Notes: a model not told the origin generated them from the sequence alone. A stretch of DNA of 64,000 bases from Mesodorylaimus sp. YZB2_4 (GCA_030248295.1 JASANH010000427.1:62001-126000); one strand, 5' to 3'. Counted from the stretch's first letter, positions 35,701 to 47,198 are shown. Numbers and translations are program-made.

Positions 35701-36601
35701 ATGGGGAATACCTCGCAAACTGCCAGAAAATGAGTGACAAAATGACATAAGACATTCTCCCTCAAACAATATCCCCGTGGTAAGCCGTATTAGAGTGTTT
35801 GCTAGTTCTCTTACATCGTGATCTGTCTTAAATTTAAGGGGGCAAGGCGAGATTGCGCAGACCCATCAAAGCTCGCGATCTCTTGCCATTGGATGTGTCG
35901 AATTTCTTCCGATATCAGGGATCGCTGACCACGCCCCCTTGCTCCGAAGTGGTCACGTGGACGATGTTCGTCGATGCACATCCCATCACTACTTTGCAGG
36001 TACTGTCAGCTGCATGCGAGGGAACATGATGCGCGGTGGACTCAGGTGTTACTGGATGCGCTCTAATCAGGACTGCACTCAACTGGCATAATGTAGCATG
36101 CAGGATGCGACTGCTAAGATCTGATTCCCGGATCACCTTGCTCGTTACCCCACAAAAATGAAGTCGCCTTGTCAAAGCCTGCAGAAATCAAGGAAAAAGG
36201 TGGTATCATTAGGGTATGCCATGCGATATCTTATTTTTACCATGTCGATCAATCCCAGGAAAGAAAATTGCGATAAGCAATGGCTAGGCTAACACGGCTA
36301 ACAGAAAAACGATCGCACAACAGTTTTTCTGTAAAAATGTTATGATTTTTCATTTCAGATTGCAAAATTTCGAAGTATATCGAAGAAAGACAAAATCGAT
36401 GAGGCGGCTGATGCCGACGAGCCTGACTTAGAGGGTCGGCTATTATTTAATCATCGACCAGTACAACCACTTTATGAACGAAAAGTATCAGTCAGAAAAG
36501 CATTGAAATGCGCATTGCCATCCAAATCCTCAGCCAACACTGTCGTACCTTTTAGTTCTGTGATCAGTTTCCTCAGCGTCCTGGTCAGCCTATCGGTTTA
36601 A
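32776..36601 (+). CDS. Alpha carbonic anhydrase, secreted/GPI-anchored type
   Basis: The enzyme hydrates CO2 to bicarbonate. Exons are 32776-32839, 32937-32993, 33451-33495, 33700-33867, 34965-35285, 35839-35999 and 36359-36601. Phases agree and the total is 1059 nt, or 352 aa. A signal peptide covers residues 1-19. The zinc ligands are H142 and H144 in QFHFHWG and H167 in EMHLVH. NNGH at 107-110 supplies the proton-shuttle histidine (His64 of human CA2), and LTTPPCSE at 248-255 holds the gatekeeper Thr. C67 and C253 are placed for the disulphide typical of extracellular isoforms. The C-terminus is hydrophobic after a Ser-rich spacer, as in GPI-anchored forms such as CA4. All catalytic residues are present, so it should be active outside the cell or at the membrane. 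A SINE-A tail lies in intron 2 and an M1 MITE in intron 5. Confidence 0.96.
33051..33154 (+). mobile_element. SINE-A 3' fragment in a carbonic anhydrase intron
   Basis: The fragment begins inside the B-box region (cccgcctgggtgaaa). It continues through gtgttccttagccctagtgcgctgcatagtgcttg to the tail tatgacatgacatgaca. The tRNA-like head is missing, as expected of 5' truncation. Confidence 0.75.
35416..35677. mobile_element. GGCGGGAAATT MITE, family M1 copy 2
   Basis: The left end is gattcaaatttcccgcttcaagccgctcatgacaattttac. The right end is aactgccataagcggcttgcagcgggaaattcaaatg. These are good inverted repeats of about 38 nt, and this is the best-preserved copy of the family. It lies in intron 5 of the carbonic anhydrase gene. 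Confidence 0.75.
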
Positions 36602-37360
36602 AATCTAGAATCAGCAGATGAGCTTACTTATATGCCGCTACAACGGAATTTAATGAACTAGTATTCACATATTGAGCGCAATGGATGCTCTGATGTCTGC
36701 GAGCTATCTCTCGTTGTGGTAGATGTGAAATACAGTGCTGTATATTTCCCTGTAGGCTACTTGTGCTGTTACTTGTGTTCGGAATCATGCCAGACACGTT
36801 CAGCCACACTTTCCAGAACGAATGCCTACCAGGCAAGAAGCACAAAGCCATGTTTCGGGTCACTTCAATGCTGGAAAACGGATCCAGATTTGTGAAAACT
36901 GGACATTTGTGAACACTTGGAAACAGAGCCAAAACTCGAGAGCAGCTAGAGACCAGAGGAGTTCCATAAACCAGCGCGAGCTCTTAGAATGCGGTAACTA
37001 TACTACTCCGACCTAAAACACATCCAACAGTCAGGTCAATGTGTCGAAAGATACCTGTCGTCGCTCGCTTAACTCGTTCCCCCCCCCCCCCCCCCCCAAC
37101 GGAGGTGATTGCTGATGAAGATTTATGTACAGTATACAGTATATATAAAGACCAAATGCGGGAGGTTTCAAGGTCGGAAAAGAGGGCATGACGCCAAGTT
37201 TCAGCTGCTAGCGCTCAACGTTCTCTGGGCCAGCAGCTAATTTTTCGCAAATTTAAGGTCTTAACTAATTGATTGACTTCTAAGAAATATGCACAATAAA
37301 GCAAACTTTTGTATTCATAATACCGACTTCGTAAAATTTAAAAAAAACTAATACTACATT
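36602..37360. other. Intergenic region between convergent genes
   Basis: The carbonic anhydrase gene ends at 36601 and the methyltransferase gene, on the opposite strand, ends at 37361. A plus-strand AATAAA at 37295-37300 is a possible polyadenylation signal for the former. A run of about 18 C lies near 37080-37097. No gene is visible. Confidence 0.5.
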
Positions 37361-38818
37361 TCACGCATCATCTGGGTTCGCCTTGCAATTTTCACGGCGA
37401 TTAAGTATCATCAAATTGTTTTTTAACCACCACAACGTCGCCGATTCGCGAAGTGTCTCCGATTTATTAGCATCTTTGTCAAAACATAAGTTTTTCATTT
37501 TGTGTTCAACGTATTCTGCCGCGCGTGTGTTGACATGGCCAGTTCCTCCAGTTTGCAATGCCCAACTCAATATGATCCCTTTTTTGGCATGACGAACCAG
37601 ATTGGAGACAAATATGTCCTCGTATTGAGATGGTATGTGCTCAGCCACTTCCAGACTCATCACCCAGTCGTACAGTGGCAGACCATATTGAGGAATTGTC
37701 AACTCGAGATACTTGACTTGCGAGTCGGTCGCGTTCTCGATGTAGGGCGATCCATCATAGGCATCGTAAGATCTTACCAAGCCACCTTTAGTAAGCAATT
37801 TTTTGTATGCACCTAGGATGGAAAAAAATTTTAGGCATCAGCATGAATGTTTAGAAACTTGTAAACTCGAAGTTTTTTTGACATGTCATCATTTTTCACA
37901 TAGCAAGAAAAACACTCCCTTGAATAGCCTCTCGAAAATAGCAGGCATGCGGATACAAATGACTCTCTCCTTGCTAGTGCAAGATACCTATAGTTCACTC
38001 AATCTCGCAAAAGTGCAATAAATGTAGTATAACAGCGACAGCAGCAGCAACTGGCGTAGATAAGAGGTGCGCAATTTGAAGTGGTTGAAAATGAAAACGG
38101 CGCATATAAAATCCAGCTCAATTTGGAAGGGCGAAATTAAAAGAATCATATTGGGAAGTGCACAGTTGGGCACTCTGACCACTGACCAACCCAGTAGTTA
38201 TTCTTGTTGGTGCCCACCTGGTGACTCCTGTAATTTTGATTGCCGACCCTAAGCTATCGCCGATAAAATTGCACCCGCAAATACTCACCAGGGCCATCGC
38301 CAAAACTGCCCACAGTCTGGCCTTCAAGCATTTGTGATAAAGATGCAGCCAAATTCTCATCGGTCACGTGACCACTCTCGAAGTGCTTCCCGCACCAGCC
38401 GCCGGTAGTGGTGATCTAAAAGCAGAAAAACGTGTCTTCTGCATATGGGGGCTAACGAGCCACGACTGACTGCATCGTGCAAATCGCACATAAACTGATT
38501 GATATGCATGGATAAAGTATTCAGTCGTTTTGATAGTAGTTCTCGATCATCCTTGTGAGCACTGTCCATCCACGCATTTTTCATCGCGACTTGTAACTGG
38601 GAAAAAACAAGTTGAGTTTCGATAAAATTGCTTCTGAGCATCGCCCAATTATCATTTCGCTTTTGTTCTTTGCAGTCGAAATAAGACTCGATCAATTGAT
38701 GGCCTGGTTTAAAAAAGAGAATTCCACCGACCAACAAACCAGCCAATAATATTACTGCCTTGATTTGTGAGCGCTGCATTTTGGTCGCACTTTGACAGAA
38801 AAGACGTAAAACTTTCAC
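37361..38818 (-). CDS. Membrane-anchored SAM-dependent methyltransferase-like protein
   Basis: The substrate is unknown. Coding exons in gene order are 38818-38471, 38415-38289 and 37812-37361. They total 927 nt, or 308 aa, with matching phases. The first donor (GTCAGT) is the weakest site; it was chosen because it alone keeps phase 0. An N-terminal hydrophobic segment (about residues 20-36) suggests a type II membrane or Golgi protein. WCGKH at 123-127 precedes the SAM-binding motif I, VGSFGDGPG at 151-159. SYDAYDG follows as the acidic loop, then MSLEVAEHIP and a GTGHVNTR segment. This order matches a metazoan family of methyltransferase-domain proteins known from genome surveys, mostly uncharacterised. 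An alternative start is the second Met (38779). Confidence 0.85.
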
Positions 38819-40318
38819 AAAGTTTATTGTCTTTACGTGATCCAGCAGACCCGCGTTGCAATTAGTTATTCAATAATAAACAGGCATTCTATTTTGAAAA
38901 CAAATTTCTTTTCCCCACCAAAAAATCCAGCCGTTTTTCGTTTAATCTGATATGTAGCGAGAGATACCTTCATTTGCCAGACTTCAGTGGTACTCTCGAA
39001 ACACTTTAGATTGAGATTTCCCAAACTGGAACCAGCACAACTGGCCACAACAACTCAAAAAATCAAAATGAAAATTTTTCAATCTCGTTAATGTTGTGTC
39101 GCTCGTAAAATTATGTTTTTTTAGGTAGCTTTTTGCTTATTGTAGTACGCGGATCAAAGTTTTGAAAAAGTCAATTGAGTCAAGACTTTGGTTCTCCATT
39201 CAATGCCTAATGTTTTTTATCAGCCAAACGAGTACGATAGGCCCTATGCGGCTAAATAATGAGAAAGGAAAGTTATCTCACAAATTTGCTGAAGTGAAAC
39301 CAAGAAAAATTGTACAAGTAGCAGGTGAACGCTGTTGACCGACATCATATCTGGCCAAATTACCTGCAGTGCCCTCCTCTAATGGATTGCAGAAATAAAC
39401 TCATTTTCGATTTTCGAGTGTTCATGAGACCAAAATCTGTACTATTTCAATGGTGCGAGACAAAATCAACCCGCAACGTATTGTTTTTACTCTTTCACCT
39501 CAATTAAACGCGTTGCTTCACTTATTTTGCAAACTGAAACAGAAAAAAAAACGCGAAATTCAAATGGGATGTCTATTCCTACTGGAGGGGGGGGGGATAG
39601 TGGTCCGAAATTTGCACGGCTTGAACAGTTTAACGATACCAAAAACGGGAGTTAAAAATAGAGAAATAAATACAGCTGCATCTTAGATCTTAGCAACCCA
39701 CCACACTGATGGCTCAGTTGCCTGTTGGAAGTTTGGCACAATATCGAAGACGAACTATGTGGCAGCGAGCGGGAGAAGTACTAAAAAAGTGATATCTGAG
39801 TATACCTAAGGTGGTATATCGCGCAGAAACTCAACTATGCCCACAATATGCATCAGCAAGTTTCTCGCCCCTGCTGTTCAATAAGGCTGCATACAACTGT
39901 AAATCACGCGGCGCAGCAGCATTAGCAATGGTTTGGTCGAGCTGCTATCGTGCCACAGTCCACATACAGGATTGCATTTTGCGACACATCAGTCTAGTCA
40001 GTGAATCAGCGAGAGAGTACAGAATTAAAAATGTCATATCGCTGTATACCATACGTACTTCTTGCAAGCTTTCAGCCTTCTTTGAATGACGGATGGCTGA
40101 ATCAATAAAAAGTAAAAAGTGTTGAATTGAGTACTTAAAACCGAATTTAAATTACGCGCCTCTTTCTTCCGGTATGTCATTAGCATAAAAAACTACTTTA
40201 CAATGCGTTTATGCACCTCGGAGCGCAAAAAATTGTCAGTGATCGTCGTGCTGTCAGCGTCGGCAGTCGCTTCTTCTAACTGTCAACAAAGCGACACCAA
40301 ACCGGGTATAAAACGGAA
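38819..40318. other. Intergenic, no gene seen
   Basis: This 1.5 kb separates the methyltransferase 5' end from the four-TM cluster and probably carries both promoters. A run of G near 39588-39596 is the only low-complexity feature. The sequence from about 40180 on is duplicated at 42755, marking the start of the tandem duplication unit. Confidence 0.45.
40307..40313 (+). promoter_or_regulatory. TATA box of the first four-TM gene
   Basis: TATAAAA follows a G triplet, as in strong TATA promoters. Transcription would start about 30 bp on, near 40337, which would skip the ATG at 40319 and make the ATG at 40355 the first one. The paralogue has TGTAAAA at the same place. Confidence 0.6.
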
Positions 40319-41022
40319 ATGTTTTGTGTGCAATTGATTCTTCGTGCCGTCGAAATGGTAAAAATTCGCTATTTCTCGCGAATTTCGAGTCAATTATTTC
40401 TTTTAGGCTTTGGTGGTGGCGGCTGTTGTTCTCGTGGCACTTGGTCAGGGTCTCTGTCAGAAGGATCTCGGATGCAGTCATGGCTATAGGTTCTCCGTGG
40501 ACAAATGGAAAGACGGGCACTCGTTGATCTACGGTCAATACTGGGTGCTCGTGTCGACCATACTCTTGGCCGTGCCCACTGTCATCAATCTTATTTGCGC
40601 CGCTTGTTCGAAGGAGTTGGCAAGCGTTTCAGAACTTTTTCTTCTGTTTCGCTCTGAAAACGATCCCCTCTTCAGGCGTTCAACACGTCGGGCATCGGCG
40701 GCTTCCTCTCGTTGCTCAACGGGTGCTTGGAACTGTGGTACGCGCGTAAAGGTTCTGGATACGATGGCTACGGTAGACAGATCGACGATGAGTCAATGTT
40801 CATCATGACTTGGGCGGCTGCTACTGTAAGTCTAGTTTCCTTAAATAGTTTGATGCATCATTCTTGACTTGGGTGGCGGTAAACCCGTGACCATGAAGCA
40901 GTTTCTGTCCCTGTTTTTCATTCCAGGGCTTGTTCTTCTCCCTGACTATCATCTACGCTATCGATTGCTTCATGGACCGCCATAAAGATGAAAGCTTTGA
41001 CCAACTCACCAGTGATGCGTGA
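40319..41022 (+). CDS. Four-transmembrane protein, paralogue 1
   Basis: Exons are 40319-40357, 40407-40619, 40676-40825 and 40927-41022, all phase 0. The total is 498 nt (165 aa) from the first ATG, or 153 aa from the ATG at 40355, which is the last codon of exon 1 and better fits the TATA box. There are four hydrophobic segments: VVAAVVLVALGQG, VLVSTILLAVPTVINLICAA, GIGGFLSLLNGCLELW and AAATGLFFSLTIIYAI. A short loop holds a Cys pair, KWKDGHSLIYGQYW is conserved, and the tail is charged and cytoplasmic. The layout is MARVEL-like, but I recognise no named family. The exon 2 donor is GC (TTG|gcaagc); the paralogue has GT at that position. Confidence 0.82.
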
Positions 41023-42054
41023 TTTTATCATCTCTCAAATCTTGGTAAAATTCACTTTTCATGGGTAAACAGGGCGTATTCTGACGTGTGCTTTTATCTC
41101 TTGTTTGCCAAGCCTGGGTACTGTACATCGAATGTGAGAAGCGGGGATTAAAGTCCTCGTATTTGGCGAACACAAAAAACACAAAAGAGTCGATTGAACC
41201 ATAAGATGTTTCGACTTCTGTGTGCGCGCGAGTCTAAGGGTACAGTTCACGGCCGGATCGGATGGGGGTTTGTCGGATCGGATTGGATCATGTGAAATAT
41301 TCGTAATTTTTTGAACAACGAACAAAGCATCAACTTTTTCCGAAACGCTGCCACCTATGATGAACAAGAGTATCATCACGGTGCCATGGCACAAGCTACG
41401 CCCCTCTCAAAGCTTTGCCGCACTGCCCATCGTGTATCATTCTACTTTACAGCCTGATAAGGTAAAGAAGATCCATGCTGCTCATAAATAACTGATTGAG
41501 ACAGGCACGAAATTTTTTTTACGCCGTGACAAAAATACAGCATGGAAATTTTAGGACGCAAGAGAAAACTTGGCGATTACAAAGATAACTGCCTTCTGAC
41601 TAAATGTTTACGATAGAACTAATAGACTGATAGAACGAATTTCCCATGTCTACGATTCAAACGAGCGTCAGGTGCAACTCTGAAACGAGCAAAGACCAAA
41701 AACCTGCCGATTGGATCATCAACAAGGCCTAATACATTTTGTGGTTGATAAACTGAAAATATATGGATTTTGGATTAGCAAGGACGGCATGGAAATAGCC
41801 GAAAACTGGGCGTGTGTCAGAGATTGAGGACTTGAGGGAAAGATCAAAAGCGCAGAAATTTCATATTTCGGCAGAATATCCGTGGCTACTATTTGTCAAA
41901 GCTGTGGTACTTGGCGTCAGTGATTGAGCCATAAACTGACTTGCAAAGGTTCGCCAAAAGCAAAATTAATAGTTACAGTACCTCTGACATCTAGGACTCG
42001 AATAGGTGATAACCTACCTAATCAAAAAATGGAAACCAAACTCATTTATATCCA

Positions 42055-42370
42055 CTCAACCGGGACCATGCAACAATACTGGACTGGTAAGTTTCGGAGC
42101 CTGTTTTATGGTGCCTGCATTGATTCGTGATTGCTAACATCAAAAACTGTCAGGACAAAATTAATGACTGAAGCCATAATTTGACCTGTTTTATAAAAAC
42201 GGATATTTCCATTCTTCACTCACTAATATTTCTGTCGACTGACTCCAAACTATTTGCAAAATTCAAGTCATTCATGTTTTCTCTTGTCTCAAATAATAAA
42301 CGACAAGGTGATTTGTGAGCAGGAAAAAGAAGCATCAATGCAAAATATCGATCTCATCTCATTCATTACA
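42055..42370 (+). repeat. Dispersed repeat R1, copy 1
   Basis: The sequence from accatgcaacaatactggact through gtgcctgcattgattc, aaaaacggatatttcc, tttctgtcgact and gacaaggtgatttgtgagcagg recurs in reverse complement at 62230-62570. Both copies start near ATGCAACAATACTGGAC followed by a GTAAGT-like donor. It may therefore be duplicated gene sequence (an exon end plus intron) and not a transposon. Confidence 0.6.
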
Positions 42371-42386
42371 CGACAGTACAGAGGAA

Positions 42387-42550
42387 GTCGGTGTCGAGCC
42401 CAGGGCCCTCGCGTGAATGTGCTCCTAGTGGAGACACGCAGAGGCACGCTGCTGTGTGTGCTTGGCCCCCTCACAGACCTGCTTACAAGGTTTGACTGCT
42501 GGTCGGCTATAAGTAGGCAAAACGGGCTTCGGCCCACAAAAATATTTTTA
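42387..42550 (+). mobile_element. SINE-B 3' fragment, copy 3
   Basis: The fragment covers gtggagacacgcagaggcacgctgctgtg, tttgactgctggtcggcta and the tail aaaacgggcttcggcccacaaaaat. It is the only SINE-B copy on the plus strand and lacks the tRNA-like head. Confidence 0.75.
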
Positions 42551-42901
42551 AAAGATTCAGTGAAATCTTGGTAAAGAATTTTCAAGCTCCCGCCTTCGTG
42601 TGTAGGGATCAGGGGGCAGTTCCACAATCAGTTTAGGCCGCGTCTTAAAATCTACTGCAGTCCCAAATTATTTCACAATCACCTTGCTGTCCTGGCGTGG
42701 GAGACCAAGCTGTCTGTCTGTCTTCTAGTCGCGCCTCTGGTCTTCGGGTGCCTGCGCCATAAGCATAAAAACTACTTTACAATGCCTGTTTGTATGCACA
42801 TCGATGCGGAACAAATCGGCCAATGATCGTCGTTCACAGTCGACGGTTCTTTTTCGAGCTGTCTTCTTTTTAATCAAAACGACACCAGACTGTAAAAAAG
42901 A

Positions 42902-43580
42902 ATGTTTTGTGTGCAATTGATTCTTCGCATTGTCGAAACGGTAAAAATGTACTATTTCTCGCGAATTTCATGTCAATTATTTTTTTAGGCTTTGGTGGTG
43001 GCGGCCGTTGTTGTCGTGGCACTTGGTCAGGGTATCTGCCTGAAGGATATCGGATGCAATCATGATTTTAAGTTTTCCGCGGACAAATGGAAAGACGGGC
43101 ACACGTTGATCTACGGTCAATACTGGGTGCTCGTGTCGACCATACTCTTGGCCGTGCCTACTGTCATCAATCTTATTTGCGCCGCTTGTTCGAAGAAGTT
43201 GGTAAGCGTTTAAGAACCATTTATTTGATTCCGCTTTGAAAAAGATGCCCTTTTTAGGTATTCAACACGTCGGGCGTCGGCATATTCCTCTCGTTGCTCA
43301 ATGGGTGCTTGGAAGTGTGGTACGCGGTTAAAGGTTCTGGGTACATGGTCTATGGCGTCAAGATTGACGTTGAGTCGGTGCACATCATGACTTGGGCCGC
43401 TGCTGCAGTAAGTTTAGTTCCCTAGAATGCTCCAATCCGTTACTCTTGACTTGGGGGGGGGGGGGGGGTACACACTGACAATAAAACAGTATCTGTCCCT
43501 GTTTTTCATTGTAGGGGTTGTTCTTCGCCCTGATTATCTTCTACGCCATCGATTGCTTCATGGAACGCCATACGGACTGA
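42902..43580 (+). CDS. Four-transmembrane protein, paralogue 2
   Basis: Exons are 42902-42940, 42989-43201, 43258-43407 and 43515-43580, all phase 0, 468 nt and 155 aa. The protein is very similar to paralogue 1 in exon 2 (only a handful of changes), more diverged in exon 3, and has a shorter tail ending RHTD. The frame is intact and the exon 2 donor is GT. The ATG that ends exon 1 in paralogue 1 is ACG here, and the TATA box reads TGTAAAA. Translation must therefore use the upstream ATG at 42902, or the gene is losing expression. Intron 3 contains a run of about 20 G (43446-43467). Confidence 0.8.
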
Positions 43581-45451
43581 AGGTTGACTGCTCACCTGTA
43601 CTGTGTATTTTCCCTCAGATCTATAGAAAATTTACTTTTAATGGGCAAACAGGTCGTATTCTGACTCTAGTGCTTTCATCTGCTGTTCTTGGTAAGCCTC
43701 TATCAAGTTTGCTTTGACGACTAAAGTCCTCCTATTCAACGAGCACAAAACACAAATGAATTAATTAAACTGTAAGATGTCTTCAACTTTTATGAGCACG
43801 CATGAGGGTGTAAGGGTACTGTATGACTGTAGTAGACGTGGATACACCTATCTGGGCGCTATCACAGTAACTGTCAATCAATACATCATGGGCAGTGGAC
43901 AGCGATATTGTCGCATAACGCCTTGATACACTTTTGTCCCGCCTGAGAGAACATCGAAGTAACTTTTTAGCTTGATACAATTTTTCATGTGAGGCGCATT
44001 TGCTCTCGAACTGGATTAAATCGAGTGCTGAGATCACAGAAATTTTTGCGTATCAACTTATTGACTCCGCCTAATCCGAGATTGTCAGACCCATCACACG
44101 TTTCCCTTTATGGATCGAGGCGTCAATCGGCGACCACGAAGTAGTAGGGTCTATCGTGTGATCGAAATGAGGATACTACGATGGACCTCATCTGGTTACG
44201 GAGCAAGACGTATTGCGCTTTAAAGGCGACTGGGCGGAGCAGATAATAGGGGGAAGACTCCGGTGGTGTCAACGACGTGTGCGGATAGCCATCAGCCTAA
44301 GGATGTTAAAGAAAAGGTGGATTGGACCAAAGCGCAGAGGAAGTACAGAGGTCGTGTCGGGTACACTATTCCTATCTAGCCCATGTCGGGCCCGGTCGTC
44401 CTCCCCGGCATGATGTGGATCGAGTCAGATAGAGGGATTTCCGAAAAAGTGGACCCTGCGATCGCGCGGGAAAAACGCTGAAACGAAGAACAACCTAGCG
44501 ACGACACGTCATTTAGCGGATGATGGAGGGGAGTTCACTTTGCATCAGGATCCTGCTTGGTGACAGCTTCTACCCTACATCGTATAGACAACCTGAATGC
44601 GTGAGTTGACGCAATTACAAGAATCACGAGATACCCTGGTGTGGCCGAGCGGGCTAAAGAATCTGCCTCTCACGCTAAATGCGCCTACAGTAAAGAGGGG
44701 AGGTTTCAGCTCCCGCTTGGGTGGAAAGTAAGCCAAATGTGTTCCTTAGTCCTTAAGTGCGCTGCATAGTGCTGGCTACAGATAAAATATGACATGACGT
44801 ATGGGTATATAGTATTGCCAACTTACCTAGCTCGAGTTTCATGCACCCACGCGCTGATTCATTGAGATTCGGCGATTCGGCTGAACCAAACGCAGCTGAT
44901 TACGCTGATAACCCTTGATGCAGTAGCAGCAGCTAACAATTGCTGATGCTTATCTGAACCCGCGCAATTTCATCTTTGAGATTGAAGTTTGCAGTAGTAC
45001 AATAACCTAATCCAACATCAGGTGTGAGAAACTTGATGATGCATAATGCTGGAATAATTGCCTTCTGCGTGATATAAATGACATGAGCCCAGAAATTGCT
45101 TTTTACAGTACTTCTCTGCTCGCTGAGAGAAAATTCGTCTTCTACCCTTTTCTGCTGTAATTTTTGCAAGCAATCCTCTCAGTGTGTGGTAAGACGCGAT
45201 TTACCGATAAGACACGGTGTCAAGATTTTCAACTTCCACATTCGGAATTGATACTTTTCGAGCTACTTAAGCTGTCAAGCTAATTGCTATTTTTGTTTTA
45301 GACTTCGAAGAAAGTGATAACAACGCGAACGTACGATTGAAATCAGAGAGTTTGAAGAATGTGTTGCGGGTTAACTTGTCTTCGCACTGTGGAAATAGTA
45401 TGAGTTTCGAGCTCACAAACTTGAAAAACCATAACAATGAGTTTATTTTAG
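43581..45451 (+). other. Spacer before paralogue 3
   Basis: The 3' flank of paralogue 2 (to about 43810) matches that of paralogue 1. A GC-richer segment at 44040-44600 has frames weakly like the end of a LINE reverse transcriptase (IEMRILRW, RLRWCQRR), too degraded to call. A SINE-A copy follows at 44634-44802. The first exon of paralogue 3 should lie in the last few hundred bases but was not identified. Confidence 0.45.
44634..44802 (+). mobile_element. SINE-A, copy 4, full length
   Basis: The head ggtgtggccgagcgggctaa has an excellent A box (TGGCCGAGCGG, Leu/Ser-tRNA-like). It is followed by tctgcctctcacgc, a degenerate B box (GGTTTCAGCTCC), the body gtgttccttagtccttaagtgcgctgcatagtgc and the tail tatgacatgacg. 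Confidence 0.85.
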
Positions 45452-46546
45452 CTGCTGGTGGCGGCTGCAGCTGTGTGCGTGGCCTTAGGCAAGGGACTAT
45501 GTGTGACAAACGTCAACCGATGCTTCATCGATGTCATGTTCTCATTGAACACATGGGAGGGTGGGAACAAACTGATCTATGGCCAATACTGGGTCTTTGG
45601 TTCGACCTTGCTTCTGGCTGCGCTCACTTTGACCAATCTTATTCTCGCCGCTTCTTCGAAAAAATTGGTATGCTATTAAAGTTTATTCTACCATGATTAT
45701 AGACCTGTTTTATGCTTTTTTATTTCATGTATTTGTATCATATGATTTCAGTGCGCTCCACAGCATAGAACTGTAGGGTTTTCACGTGGAGTTAAGCAGT
45801 GACCAGTGGGCAGAGAGCAGTGGACAATCATTTCAGGGTTTTGCCTTTTAAAGATGTAGTAGCGGCCAGGAACACGTCGGCATGAATTGTAGCGGGCGGA
45901 CTGGATTTTGCTGAGAGCAGGCAAAACATTTCAGCATAAAAGGGAACTCCTCGCAGTCTAAAAAAAAGCGTTTTTGCCCATGGAGCGTAAGTTTTTCTTG
46001 CGTCAAAGCAGTTTACGAAAGGTTGCACCAGTCCATAGAGATAATCCTACTGTAGCTGCATCCTTGCTTGCAGTACTTGCACCCTAGCTTAACTTTAGCT
46101 GCTACCAACAGAGTTTTAATCAGTTTACACAACGTTTCCAGGTTTTCAACCTATCAACCATCGGCATCTGCATCTCTCTGCTCAACGGATGTTTAGAAGC
46201 GTGGTACACTGTAAAAGGCTTCGCATACTTGCACCCGTTGATTCCCACTGAAATCATAGAGAGTATTTTTAAACTGTTTGGCCTCGACATCTATGTTTTC
46301 GTCTCTTCCTGGGCAATCGCTACTGTAAGTATGCTTCGCTTGAGTGTCAAGTCAATGGCCACTAATAATCACTATTAATTCTAGACATTATTTTTCCTCC
46401 TATTCATCCTCTACATTGTCGACGTCGCCCAAGAAAGTCGCAGCAACGCACCTTTGATAATTGTGAATTCTGTAAATCCCAATACCTATCCTGCCGTTAT
46501 TTATAACGGGCAGTCCAATCCCCCTTACTCACAGATGATGACTTGA
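45452..46546 (+). CDS. Four-transmembrane protein, paralogue 3 (5' exon not found)
   Basis: Exons found are 45452-45667, 46142-46324 and 46385-46546, all phase 0, giving 187 aa without the missing start. It shares LVAAAAVCVALGKGLC, NKLIYGQYWV, FNLSTIGICISLLNGCLEAWYTVKG and the fourth TM segment with paralogues 1 and 2. It has a longer second extracellular loop and a longer tail rich in Asn/Pro/Tyr (NPPYSQ). The tail could bind SH3/WW-type partners, which is inference. The initiator ATG is probably on a tiny upstream exon, as in the other two. Confidence 0.72.
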
Positions 46547-47198
46547 AAAGTGAGCATCCGCGGTATTCGTCTTTGAAAAAATGCGGACGAAGTAAAAATG
46601 GCTTCTGTCATGTTTTCAAACATTTTTTAAGCAGCGACCCATTCTGCACTTACGACTAGGCTCGAGGCAACCTAAACATTTTGGGAATCCTGGACTTACG
46701 TTCTTTTTGCCTCATGGCAAGAAGGGCCTCAAAAGGCCAGGATGAGCTCATTGCAACAAGAGTTCAGTGGCAAATAAGCTGATATGTGACTGATGCTTAG
46801 GCTTGGGCTTAGTATCATTCCGGTAGCAGCTAAAAGCGGGTTTTAGGCGAACAACTAGCGTTCTTCGTTGTATGCGCCCGCCTTTCACGCCAAGTGCGCA
46901 GTTCAAGGCGAGTGATCGACTGACGGCTAGGTAAACCAATTATTATGTAATGCGTCCCTCTAATGCATTTGTTAATGTGGTAAAACAGGAACAGGGATAG
47001 GTCACTCTGAGAAAAGAGATCAAGAAAGATTACGCCTGTCTACTGGTTGATTACATGTACCTGCGGATTTAGGGTTGACAAGTAGACCACTATAGCTAGC
47101 CTCACTGTGTCATCGGCTTGGGTAGGCGTCTCCTAGACTATGCTCTCCCGCCTCTGTACAAAATGATAGTAGTCAAATCTGCATTTCCCCCCCCCCCC

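Larger units (their letters stand above)
41023..42901 (+). other. Spacer of the tandem duplication
   Basis: The first 200 bp matches the sequence after paralogue 2, and 42755-42901 matches the upstream region of paralogue 1. In between are a dispersed repeat (42055-42370, also inverted at 62230-62570) and a SINE-B fragment (42387-42550). No other gene is visible. Confidence 0.6.

Noticed and set aside
44040-44600. Frames weakly like the end of a LINE reverse transcriptase
   Set aside because: Only short words such as MRILRW and RLRWCQRR resemble the family. No FADD motif or continuous frame, so not called.
44634-44720. Possible functional Leu/Ser tRNA in the SINE-A head
   Set aside because: The A box is perfect, but the stems are imperfect and the sequence continues into the common SINE body.
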